Shown piece after piece: positions 23,343 to 36,100 of a DNA stretch of 64,000 nt (the first letter of the stretch is position 1; each line of letters begins with the position of its first letter). Origin of the DNA: Pratylenchus scribneri (taxonomy: Eukaryota > Nematoda > Chromadorea > Rhabditida > Pratylenchidae); contig JAQSEB010000003.1 in NCBI GenBank assembly GCA_030063045.1, forward strand, positions 620,001 through 684,000, in the 5' to 3' direction. The notes under the pieces were generated by a model, which was not told the origin of the DNA, did no database searches, and saw only the letters and a program-made list of their open reading frames with translations. The position numbers were made by a program, and so were the translations under genes.

Positions 23343-23834
23343 AAGGGTTAATTATCCGTGCGCGAGTAATGGAATCAAGGGTAACGGGTAGTGCGGATAA
23401 TCAAGGCATGGAAAAGGGACGGGTAGGCCATTTTCAAAAATTATCCGCGGATATTACCCGTCCCGTACTCGCTTGGCATGCTGTGCATTTTTTTGAAATT
23501 TATTTACTCAAATTTAAAAAATTCCAAAAAATATAAAAAATAAATCTTTTTTTCTTTAAAAAATCCTTTAAATTATATTATTTGTTCCTAAATGACCATG
23601 TTGGGGCATGGTTGCCATCTCAAAAATAAAAAAATTCGGCATATTGATCCAAAAAAATGGCAAAAATCCGGTAAAAAATAAGGGTTGCGGGTAGGCGGGT
23701 AGGTGGATAGTCAAAGTGCGGATAACGGGTAATTCGAAAAATATGGGTTGGGGGTAGGCGGGACGAATAATTAGTCCAAAATCGCGCGAATACCTTGCCC
23801 GTGTACCCGTCCCGTCAACGGATAATTAACCCTA
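23343..23834. mobile_element. hAT-like MITE with 8-bp target duplication
   Basis: The left end AAGGGTTAATTATCCG and right end CGGATAATTAACCCTA are inverted repeats apart from the terminal base. ATTTAAAT flanks both sides (23335-23342 and 23835-23842). Length is 492 bp with no ORF. Internal sequence is rich in GGGTAGGCGGG and ACCCGTCCCG, which also pair with each other. The duplication length and AGGGTT ends fit a second non-autonomous hAT family. The AT-rich duplication alone could be chance, but with the 15-bp inverted ends it is convincing. Confidence 0.75.
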
Positions 23835-24123
23835 ATTTAAATTTAAAACTACAATATATCAAGATTATTAATAAATTACTAAATTGCATGATTGGCAAAA
23901 AAATGCTAATTTATCTTTAGGGGTTAGGGCAATTTTTCGAAATTAATAAAATTTGTACTACACTTTACAGAGAATCTCATTAAAATTTCAATAAAAATCG
24001 AATAACCAATAGGAGGCCTTTAGATTTTACAATTACAAAGAGGAAGACTAATTAAATAATTAATTAAATTATTACTGGGCTTAAACTTTTCTTGTTCAAA
24101 ATGCACCTTATACATATATAAAT

Positions 24124-24257
24124 TAGTAAAACTCGGAAATAGAATTCATTAAAAATGTAGGAAAATATTTTTAAAAATAAAAAATGAATATAGTAAAACT
24201 CGGAAATAGAATTCATTAAAAATGTAGGAAAATATTTTTAAAAATAAAAAATGAATA
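24124..24257. repeat. 67-bp perfect tandem duplication
   Basis: Two adjacent copies of a 67-bp unit starting TAGTAAAACTCGG and ending AAAAAATGAATA appear identical. This is a recent local duplication in intergenic DNA. Confidence 0.85.
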
Positions 24258-25263
24258 ATAAAGCCCTATTGTTTTCTCTTTAGGTTCATGGTGATTAACA
24301 AATTGTATCACAAAAGAATAATGGACTAAAAATTGTTTGGTTTCGGAGAGACGTTCGAGGCGCACATTTATCGCGCACGCACACGGGTCACACCAAAAAT
24401 TCTAATATTAAATTTTTATATCGCCAGCAGCAGATCATCATCTCATCACACCTTTTTCAGGGGCAACCCATAAAAATGTTCTATTCAATTTTTGCGCACA
24501 TCAAACAAAAATCAATATTCACAAATACAATGGAGGGGGGGAATTATTGTGGAAGAAGAGTAGCAATTTTATTGGGAATGGGGGATGGGGGAATGTGCGC
24601 AAAAATTGGTTGCATTTTGTGAAGAGGATTTGGGGTTATTTGGATGAACAAAAAAATTAGTTGTGGTGTTCCTTTTTGGAGAATGGAGATGATTCAATGT
24701 TTGCTCATTTTATTTCTTATTGTCTGAAAATTTGAAGAAGAAAATTTAAAATTCTACAACAATATTAGTTTTATATTTGGAGATTCTAGGGCCATAAAAG
24801 TCTATAATATTTTTAAAAATTTTAAAAATATTTTTTTACAAGGCGAGGAAATATTAAGAAGATCACTATTAGTCTCCTAAGAAAATAAATAACAATATTC
24901 CGGATGTTGAGATGAAAAGAGAGAGGTAATATTTGCATTTTGTTTATGAGAACTTAGAAGTTCTGGAAAATTGGCCCAAGAATCCAGTTATTACGAGAAA
25001 AAAAAATAAAAGAATTACATGCACAAATATTATAAAATATGTATAATTTTAATGGGATAAAAATTGAGAAATTTAATGAAATAAAAAATAATAAAATTCA
25101 TAAATAAATATGATTAATATTATTTAAATTTTTATTAAAAATTTTGCATATTTTAATTTATATAAAAATAAATTAATTTATAATAATTTATAAAAGAGAA
25201 CAAAATAAATAAGAATCGAATGTTTATAGCATGTTTTTTAAGTGAATAATCGAGGATAAAGCG

Positions 25264-25380
25264 ATGGAGTTTATTTATTCGGCTAATTGGACGAATTCGC
25301 CGTTATTTCTGGCTGTTGATCTGTCTCTGCTAATGAGTGATGACGAGCAAAGACCAAAAGAGATTGGGAGAATGCCTTAA
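25264..25380 (+). CDS. Small ORF with coding-like composition, unknown
   Basis: A 38-codon ORF (starting MEFIYSANW, including SPLFLAVDLSLLMSDDEQ) stands out from its very AT-rich surroundings by its balanced codon use. It has neither signal peptide nor recognised domain. It may be a genuine short gene, an isolated exon or a gene fragment left by duplication. Confidence is low because length alone does not exclude chance. Confidence 0.25.
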   Translation: MEFIYSANWTNSPLFLAVDLSLLMSDDEQRPKEIGRMP

Positions 25381-27108
25381 TAATGTTCAAAAATTGAATT
25401 CATTTAAATTTTGTGATCATTTTTTGATCCATTTTGTTGCATAATCGATTCCTCATCGAATGTAAATTATATATAGCTTCGATATTTGATCAAAGTTACC
25501 ATCAACTTTGTTACAAAGAACAATTATTATCCATCTTTATGTTCATACAAAGGGAGTTGAATTTGGAATGGTCCAATAAATTTTGCTTTCATGTAATATT
25601 TTTTCCCTGATTTTTTTAGGTGCCGATGTTAAAAATCGAATGGCGGTGAAATGGATGGCCTCCATAAAATTACACATTTAACAAAGTATTAATATTTTCA
25701 TAATATTTTTCAGTTTATTTTACTGCTGAAATAAATTTTACAAAAATCAAAAATTTTGAAATTATTATCTAAATTTTGGAAAACACTGAAAATAATTTTG
25801 GAGAATAATAAATTAATATTTTAATTCATTTTAAAATTGATAAACTGATAAAATTTAGAATTAAAATGACATAAAATTTTACTGGCCTAAACCATCCCGA
25901 TTAAATAATTCAATTATTAATCATAATCACATATTTTATCATCTATAGTAATGTTGATGCCTTTTTAATACCAAAAATTCGGCATTTGATTAAACTTAGA
26001 ACTAGAAAATATTTTGATATTTGAAATGGCCAATTTGTTAATGAAATGATCAACGTAAAAGATGATTCGTTTCGGCTAATGAATTTTTCAAAATAAAAGA
26101 ATTCACTAATTTATTTTATTAATCTTTGAAAATTTAATAATATTTTGGAGGTGATCAAATTTTTGTGGGAGGATGGGGAAAATTTTTGTGGGTAAAACTA
26201 TCCAAATTGACTAACTTGGGTGGAAAGGAATAATAGGCGAGAAAATAATGAAAAATTGGTTAAAAATGAAAAGGAAATAATATAAAGTAAAGGGGAAAAA
26301 AGAATTGTGGAAATAAGGGGCAAATTTTTTATTCTAATTAATTACCGGAAATTCGGAAAAAAAATTGTGGTGAATTGAAAAGAAGGGAAAAAAAGCTAAA
26401 ATATAATATTTTTTAATTTTATGGGAAGAAAAATGGGAAAATGGAAGCCAAAATTTGCATTTGTGAATCCAAACAATTTTTGGATATTTTAAAATTATTT
26501 TTTTTTGGCTAAATTTTGAAAAAAATTAAAATATTTAGGCCAAAAAATAATTTAAATTAAAAAGTTCATTAAAGAAATTTGTTATCAATTTTCATATGCA
26601 AATTTTGGAGAATAAATACAAAAATTATCGAAAAAATGAATTGCCATGTAATTAATTAGGAAGCTGGAGAAAATGTGTTGGGATGAACCAGAATTTTTTT
26701 TTGAATTGAAAGCACGAATTATTGAATTTTGTTTGAGAATGATTGGACAAAATTAAAGAAGAATGTATTAATTTTTGGGTTGCAAGAAATATTCGAAAAT
26801 TTTCACAAAAAAAAATAAATTTATAATTGCCTTGATTGTAGAATTTGGTTTAAAAAATAGCAAAAAAAACTTCAAAAAATGGAAAATTTTTTTTAATTTT
26901 TGGGGCCAAATCACGCGGGCGGCCACAAATGTTTGTGTGTGCATTTCATTGGGACAAAAAGGGGAAAATTCAAGGGAAAAATTGAAGGGAAAATTGAATT
27001 CACAATAGAAATAATAATAATAATAAAATTTGCTTTGAAAGACACTTTTCGGTTTTGGACATTTTTGTTGAGGGATTTTTGGTCAAAGAAAATTAAAGAA
27101 AAAATTGT

Positions 27109-30100
27109 TCATGAATTTATCGCCATGCTCGTTTCTTCCGCCGGCATTTTTGGTTCTTGCTTCACTTCTTTTACGGTGTTTTGGCTATCGTCAATTTCCT
27201 CCATTTTTTCTCTATTTGTTTGAGTCCGTTTTCCTTCATCAACAGTGGATTTCGCAGCAGAAGTGGCAGTTGATTTGGCCGAATCTGGGACAGCTGCCAT
27301 TGGCGTGGACCGTGGCTCAAAAATTAGCTCAGTGTCAGTGTTCAGGATGAATGGAATCTTTAAAGGGAAATGGAATTTTTATGGGAAAATTTTCCTCAAT
27401 AACTCACCACGGTCTCAATGGACAGACTTCCAATTAGGCCACTGAAAAAATTGAAAAAATTAATTTTTATTTAGAATAAAATTGTTCAGATTTAAATAAT
27501 TATTATCTATTATTGTTATATAATTTTAATTAAAATAATTTTAAAAATCCCAATTATTAAAAAATGAAAGTGAAAATTATTTAAATTTATTAGCTAAATG
27601 AACTGTGAAATTATTCGATTTTAAACATTTGGAGTTAATGATATATTCAGTTATATCTTATTAGATTAGATTAATCCGAACGAAATTTTAATGAATAATT
27701 TTCTCTTTTTTGTCTAATAAGAATATTAATTTTGTAAATTTTAAGATAGAAATGGGGATTTTTTGTTTGGAATTTTTTTATATTTTTAAAAATTTTTAAT
27801 TATTGTTCATAAAATTTTGGCTATTAAATCCGCCATTATTTTGGGACGGTAGATAAATGTTAGTTTAAATTTAATACATCTATTAAAAGTTTAAAAAAAT
27901 AAATTATTTTTATTTTCAATAAATTTAATCACAAATATTTATCTTTCTGACCTGAAAAACAATTCCACAATTAATTGTTCATTGAAGCATCTGAGGGCCG
28001 GCAACAATTGCAACAGTTGCGAATGCCTTTCAATGGTGGCACAAAGTGGTTTCGGCTGCTGTTCAGCCCTTTTCAACATTTCAGCCAGTCTTTCCGCCTT
28101 CCCATGGCCCATATTAATTGCTCCTTTTGACGGTGTTGGCGGTGGCGGCTTTTCTCCACTGCCCAGCGTTGTGGCCGTTTGACTGGCAGATGAACCGGGC
28201 GATGTGTCGCAACATAATGGTGGGAATGATGTTGCGGCACCATGGCCGCTTCGATGATGTGTTGGCATTTCTACACCTACATTGTCCATGTCCATCATTT
28301 CTGGGCAATTAAGTTGTCCGGATTTGGCCAACATTCTGCCACATTCCACCTAATGAATTTTAATTGAAATTACTATTATAATATTTGGCAGAATTATAAA
28401 ATTTAATATTTAATTGTACCAAAAATTTCCAATTATTAGTTATTAAAATTTTTTATTTATTTTTGAAGACAAATTAAAACAAATTCACTAAATATTTATC
28501 AAATTTTTTAATTTACTACCTTATTATTTTCCGGAAAGTTTTTTAATTGACTATATTCTTTCCGGTTGCTTTCCGGAAAGTTTTTTAATTGACTATATTC
28601 TTTCCGGTTGCTTTCCGGAAAGTTTTTTATTTGACTATATTCTTTCCGGTTGCTTTCCGGAAAGTTTTTTAATTGACTATATTCTTTCCGGTTGCTTTCC
28701 GGAAAGTTTTTTAATTGACTAATTTCTTTCCGGTTGCTTTCCGGAAAGTTTTTTAATTGACTATATTCTTTCCGGTTGCTTTCCGGAAAGTTTTTTATTT
28801 GACTATATTCTTTCCGGTTGCTTTCCGGAAAGTTTTTTAATTGACTATATTCTCTCCGGTTGCTTTCCGGAAAGTTTTAATTGATTAATGTGTACAAATC
28901 ATTAAAAGAGTGACCCTGAATGGACCCTTTCTCATTTTTACTTACCGTCGATGCAGTTGTTGTGGTCATTGTGGTTATTCGACTCAATTCCGTTGCGGCT
29001 ACTGTTCCAGCTGTTGTTGATGATGCTCCACAACAATCACTGTCCCCTTCCTCCTCTCCATGGCCATGTTTTTCCATTGGCATTTGCTCATCATTTTCCC
29101 CTCTTTCTAATGGGACAATTCTCTCCATCGGCTTTTCCAATGGTTCTTCTCCCACTTCTTCATCCAATCCAACGGCATTTTGCCTAATTTCCCTTTGTCG
29201 TAATTCAATTTCAGCATTTGAACGCAACAAAATGTGCTCAAAAAGTTCTTGGCATGCCAGCGCGTTGAAATGCCGTAGAAATGCCAATGATGTGGCGGAA
29301 AGTGCCAAAGGTTTTCCGGTTTGTGGATGCACTCGAAGCAAACAATCTCCGCTGCTGAATGCAATTGCTTTCAACGATGCGAATTCCATAGCGTTCAATT
29401 TCATTTGCTTTGTTCGCTGAGACAATAATAGGAGGAAGGCAATTTGTCGGCACAGCCTTTCGTAGTGGTCACGAGTGAGTTGACCTGTGAAAATATTGGA
29501 AATAAATTTAAATTTTTATCAGAATTTTGTAAATATGTCATATTTCTTTATATAATAATTGCCAGCTAATTTTATGAAATAATCTAATTTTTATTTTTTA
29601 AATTAATTTTATTGTAAAAAACTTGAAATTGTATTAAAAATTTTAATATTCTAATCTATTTTATATTTTTTTTATTTTTAATTGACACCATTATGGAAAA
29701 ACTTCAAATTAGAATTTTTCTTCTTTTTGTAATCTTATAAAATAAAATAAATTAATAATAAATGTGTAAAAACTCTATAAATTTTAGAACCATGATTCTT
29801 AAAATATTTTTTTTATTTGTAGAAGAAACTTTAAAATTGGAATAAAATTTAATTTTCCTTATTAATTAATTCATAAATGGTTAAAAATTTGTACATTTTA
29901 GAAAGAAAATTTTTAGTAACCTTATTTTATTTTTTTTAAATTTTTTTTTAATTAATTTATTTTTATTTCCAATATTTTAATTATAGTATATTTCCCATTC
30001 GGTTTTTGAATACAGTATATTTTTTTTTAATTTCTCCTCCTTTGTTTTATTTTCTTCCTCCAATCTTTGGTAGAGCTAACTAGGAATTAATTATAATATT

Positions 30101-33100
30101 GCCCTCATTATTTCTGCTAAAATTTCTCTTTTCCATTGTTCATTTTCGGCAGCCATAATAAGGAAGAATGGAGGAGGAAATTATTGAGGAGGTTTATTTT
30201 TACCGTAATAAAAAATATTAATAAAAAAATTCTTCCCTTCCTATTGCGTTTAATCTTTTATATAATAATATTCATTTGTTCTTCCGGCTTTTTGGAAACT
30301 TCCTTCAAAGAAAGGGGAAGTTCCTTATTTTTACCGTATTTTTGAGTGGCTATGATAAAAAATTATATATACTTGATATAAAATAAAAAATGAACCAACC
30401 AAATTTCATAAGGCCACTCAAATGTAATTCAATAGTTCGCAACATGAATGGCAAATTCAATTCGGTGGCACATTGCATCAGTCCAAGCAGGAATAGATCG
30501 CACCATTTGCCGCGCATCATGTTCTCCACCAAAGATTGCCTTCAAAAATTGAAAATAAAATTTTTATTTGAATTTTCTTATTTGATTCTGCTATTTTTTT
30601 CCTTCATAATTAATGAAGAATTAAGATATAAATTTTTTTGAAAAAATTTAAAAATATGTCAAAATCATTTCATTTTAACTTCATTAGAATTTTATATCTT
30701 CAAATTTTTGACAATGAGTTTCTCAATCACGACTCTCTCTTACACCTTAAAAGGTAATTTCATATTTTTGGGATCATCTTTATCTTATCAAATTCCTCTT
30801 TTATTGGCCATTATCCTCTCAGGCATTATGGTTAAAATAAAAGCCAATTCTTTGCCACAGATAAAAAATGCATTTGGGTATTTATTTTTTTTTGATCGGT
30901 AAAAAAATTTTTATGAGAATTTATTTTTAAAATATGATCGAAAAATGGAAAGAATGGTCTTTTTCAATTATTCGCTAAAAATTGTATAAAAAATTGTAGC
31001 CTTATTCTATTTATAAATAATGAATAAAAAAGGTATAACTTGGTATAAAAAATCGAAAAGTTGATCAAAAATTGACTCAAAAATTATATACAATTATAAT
31101 TTATTTTTGACTTACTGATTTGCCAATGCCCGAATGCCTTTGACCCAATGGACGGAGAGGAACAAAAGGCGCGAGGCACTCTCGCAAATGTAGCCCAAAT
31201 TCAATTGCTGATCCGGTCTTTGTTGCTGCTGTTGATTTTGTGCCGTCGTCGTTGGTGTTGTTGGAATTGGCAATTCAAATTTGGCATTGTGCGCATCGAT
31301 CAAGGGTGAATCCAGCAACAATGCCTGAGGGCATATTGTCGTATTGGCCAAATGTTGGTGATGATGTGGATCAATTTCGGAAATGGTGGATTCCCTTGAA
31401 GAGGCAGTCGATGAATCGTCCAAATCCATCAATGGATGATGCTCGGAAGCCTGTGAAATTGGCAATAGGATTTTTATTTAAAAATTGGATTGAATTTCAA
31501 GGAAAATTTTTCATTTATCCTTTTAAAAATTTTAGATGAGTAGAGAATGAATTTGCAAGCAAAAAGTGCCAAAAAATGCAAATTTTGAGAAAATAAATGT
31601 TTAAAAATATGCTACTTTATATTGCAGAATTCCATATTTCTGATTTTTCTGTTCAAACTTTTTTACTATTTAGATGGATTATTTTTATAATTTCAATTTT
31701 TTATTATTGTTCATTATTGTTTAATTTCCGAAACTTTTTACTTCTCATCATTTTTTTATATTATGGCCTTTATCTTTTATTTATAGAAGTAAAATAAGAG
31801 AAAGATGAAATATTTATTATTTACTAGAGTTGCTCAAAGTTGATTTTAAACCGGGATTTTCGTAAATTCACGTTTCCGTTTTTAGAAAAAAAAATCGGTT
31901 TTTGGTTTCAGTTTCTCCTATTTTCGGTTTTAAATAGCAAAAATTCCCTAATTTCGAATTTAAAATTCATCGATTTTCTCAATATAAAAGAAACCAAAAC
32001 CGAAAACCGGGTATTAAAATCGAGACGGTCTTAAAATTGATAAAGATCTAATCAAGTATTTACAACGAATATTTCCTCTTGGCAGCATCTATTTTCCTAA
32101 ACTACTGTAACTAAAAGAGGTAAGCCGCAGGCAATTTCCTCTCCCAATTAAATTAATCCAATTAATAAGTTTACCATTCCAAAGTCGCCACTCGGCTGTT
32201 TGGTCAAAAAGTCTCGTCTCAACAATTGGGCCAACAATGTGGTATTGTCGGCCAATGTTGCGGCCGCAGGGGCTGAATTTGGCAACAATGGGGCATTGAA
32301 TTCGCTGGAGGCACTCGGCGGGGAAGGCGACGATTGTGATGTGCTAATGGAACTTTGACTGCCTATTTGGCCTACGGTTGTATGCGAGGTGGCAACAAGC
32401 GATGATTTTAGCAGAGGCGATGTTGACGATTGTTGTTGAGTTGTGCAAATACCGCACATTTCCAACTGAAAAATTTATAAAGAAATTTTATAAAAATTAG
32501 GATTATTTAAAATAGATATTATCAATAAATTAAAGTTAATAAGAAAACAAATTATTATGGAATTGGAATAAGGATATTGAATTTTTTCCTTTTTGGATTT
32601 GAATTTTTTGCTCGAATTTTTGGAAGAAAACCAATTATTTTATAAATTATAAAAAATTTTAAATGCCACTTTTTAGAGGATAATTAGTGTTTTCAAATGG
32701 CAAATCCGACTTTCCGAATAGATTGCTTCTTGCTATTTATTAAGCTATAGCCATAAAATATAGCGGTTATTTCATATGCACCATTTTTTAATAATTGACT
32801 TTTATTTTTAGCCCAATTTTTCTCACCATTGCGGACGATGCGGTGCCATCATCATTGGAGGAAGCATTCGGTTGCGATTGGCCACTGTTATTCAATTGTT
32901 GATGATCATCGCCATTTCCACCTTCCCTTCCTCCATTTGCATCAGTTTGAATCAAAATTTGTTGTTGTGAATGAGAATTTGTAAAAATGGAAGGTAAATT
33001 GTGAGCCGGCGGATTTGGACTTTGAAGGCTAAATGGATTGGATTGCTGCTGTTGTTGATGCCGATTGACGAATGCGAGTAGGCCTTGTTGCAAATTGAAT

Positions 33101-36100
33101 GGATTTGATTTGGCCAACAGTTGTTCTGGTGACTGGAAAATTTTATGATTAATTACTTTTCCTATGATTATTTTTATTTTTGATTAAAATTTTATTTTTA
33201 TTTTTGCAAATTTTTAATTTTAATCCAATTTATCTATTTTGAATTTGCATCTAATTTTTCACCGACAATAATACCATTATTTTTTTAATTTAATTAAAAA
33301 AATGAATAGGACAAAAAAATTAATTTAAAAAAATTAAATTTTATTAGAAGAAAAATTCTAATTTTTTAACCGAATTCAATAATTATTTTTAATTAGCTTA
33401 GTTGAGAAAATATATATATATATATTTAAACTAATTTATTTTGAATTTGCTCCAAATTTTTTTTTTGAATATCAGTCGTACCAAAAATTTATTTTTTTGA
33501 TAAATTTTAAAAATTAATGAGGCAAAAAAAATAAAATTGATTAAAAAATTCATTTGATTAGAAGAAAAATTATTATTTTTTTCTGAACTTTTCAATCATT
33601 TTTTATTCAGATTACAGTCTTTTTAAAATATTAATAAATACTTTTTTAAATCCAATTTTTAATATATGTTTTCCTAAGAATTAGTTTAAAGTCGCTTTTA
33701 TTTAATAATTTAAAGAAAATGAAGAAATAATGAATCAGAGAAAATGATTAATGGGAAAATTTCTAATAAATTAAATTCTCATATGCCACTGAATAAAAAT
33801 TTTCATTGCCATGTGAACGCGACTAAATTCTGGGAATTAATTTCGTTAATAAATGTCATGGCAATGTACCAATTTTATGAGAGCCAAATTTTAATTTAAA
33901 AAATTATCAATTTGGCCCGTAATAATGGAATTTTCCTCTCAATTTTGGCACATGACAAATGCCGTCTGCCATTTTCTATTCAAATTATAATTACCTTTTT
34001 GCGCGGAATTAAAATTATTGGGTCTTATGAGAGAGGTGTGTGTTCGCCAAAATGCCAATTTGAGGCCATTTTTGGCCATCAAATTAAAAATGTGTGAATT
34101 AATTTTAGCACGCTCTTTATTTCTTGGAAATAAATTTTCTTTCCTCATTTCTTTACATTAATCAGCTCTATACATTTTTGCAATTTTTTTATAAATAGAT
34201 TCCAATTCCAAACTAATTCACAGAATTTTTACAATTTGCGCAAAAAGTCTATTCAGCAAAAAATTTACCTGTCCTAATTATAATTATTAAAAAAAATATT
34301 TAAAATTGGGTCAAATAATATTTTAAAATTTGATTGATATATTAATAATTTTTAAAAAATATTTTTGAACCATCTTTGAGAATAATTAAACAAGAATAAA
34401 TTTAGAAAAAAATTATAGTATTTTTCCTAGTAATTTTTTACTTTTTTTAGACTTTCAAATGCTATCTATTTATTTGGCTAATTTAAAGACTTATTAAGAA
34501 AAATGGATATAAATACGAAAAATTGTTTATTTTACCCTGCAAAATTATGAAAATCACCCAGAAAAATTTTCCTTAATTGGCACAAAGTGCACAAAAGAAT
34601 TAAAACAGAAAAAATCCTACATTTCTGATTCCTGCTGAATCCGCATTTCCGCTTGACATTGTTGTTGTTCGTTTCCTTTTTGCGGCAAATTCGCCGGTGC
34701 TCATTCCATTTCCACCATTTTCCATTGTCCCCGTTGACTGGCCTCCATAAAAATTGGCAGCCAAAACGGCAGCCGCCGCCGCTGCGGCTGCCGAATTCAC
34801 ATTTGAACCAGCAGCGGTGGAAACGGGCAAAAAATGTTGCGGAAGTCCACCGGGTTTTGACCCCAATGAGGGTGGCTGCGCATTATTTAAGGCAGCGAAT
34901 CTGCTTCGAATGGCGGCTGCCGCTGAGGCCATCGCGGATGTGGAGGAATTTGTGTTTGTTCCAACGGATTGTTGGGCGGCAACTGCGGCGGCCGCAGCTG
35001 CCATTGCCGCATTCATTGGTCGGCGTTCGGCTTGGACGGCTGTAAATTTAAAATTACTTTTTTTTTTGTTTTTAAATGATTGATTTTTAAATCAATAAAT
35101 TTCGAAATTTTTTTAAAATTAAATTTTAATATTTTTAAAATTTTATTTTGATCTATTATATTTATTAAAATTTAAAACAAAATAAATAAAACTATTATTC
35201 TAAAAATTGAATTTTTAAAAAAATTTTTAATAAATTTATATTTTTTAACATAAAAATTAAATTTTTAAAATTTTTATCGTTTTGTGTTGGAAAAAAGCGC
35301 ACATTCACTTTTCATTCCGGTGGTAAGGCATTTTTTGAGGCGACAAAATTGGCATCGATTCCGATGAAATTTTGTGACCGGACAATCCTTGGCCCCACGG
35401 CAAACATAGGCAATTTGCTTGCGAATGGAGCGCTTGAAGAAGCCTACAAAAATTTTCGAATTTTTAAATGAATTAATTTTTCCAGAATTGCCTTTGCATC
35501 CTTCGCAACTGATTGCGCCATAATGTCGACCTAAAAATTTAAAAAATTAAATTTGAATCATTTATTTTTAAATTCAAATATTTTTTTTAAAATATACATA
35601 AATTTTTGAAAAATAATAAATTAAATTGGAAATATTTTTAATTCAATAAAAAAAATTTTTGAAAATTGAAAAAAAAAATTGAAAAAATTTGAAATTATAA
35701 TTAAAGTTCGTAAAAAAATAATTTAGAAAAATATTTTTAATTAAAATTTTTTTTAACAATTTTAGTTTTATTAAGCCATAATTAACAAAACAATATTCCA
35801 CGAGCGAGTCTATTTTAAATAGTAAAAATTAAAAAAAATTAAAATTCCCAAAATATTCTTTTAATTAACCGCTGACTATTTTGCATTAATTTTCTTGACC
35901 CAAAAAAATTACCGGAAGCCTTGTCTCCACAAACGACGCAAATTTCGCCATTGCCAATCAGCGTTGAACAACTTTGTCCATTATTATTATTATTTGCCGA
36001 ATTTTGATTGTTATTCGGTGATGGAGGTGACAATGAATTGGAAGAGGGCGGTTGCTGCTGTGCAACATTGTTTCCTCCAGCTGTTGTTCTTTGAATGGCG

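Larger units (their letters stand above)
23172..27108. other. Intergenic region between the saposin-like gene and the TR2/4-type receptor
   Basis: No gene model is supported. It contains a hAT-like MITE (23343-23834), a 67-bp tandem duplication (24124-24257) and a less AT-rich block with CGCGCACGCACAC (about 24340-24640). A 38-codon ORF at 25264-25380 is described separately. The rest is A/T-rich simple sequence. The 3' UTR of the receptor reads in from the right end. Confidence 0.45.

Noticed and set aside
32788..32826. Reading through 32827 as part of the hinge exon
   Set aside because: ATG|GTGAGA is a good donor, and the next exon at 32465 continues in phase 0.
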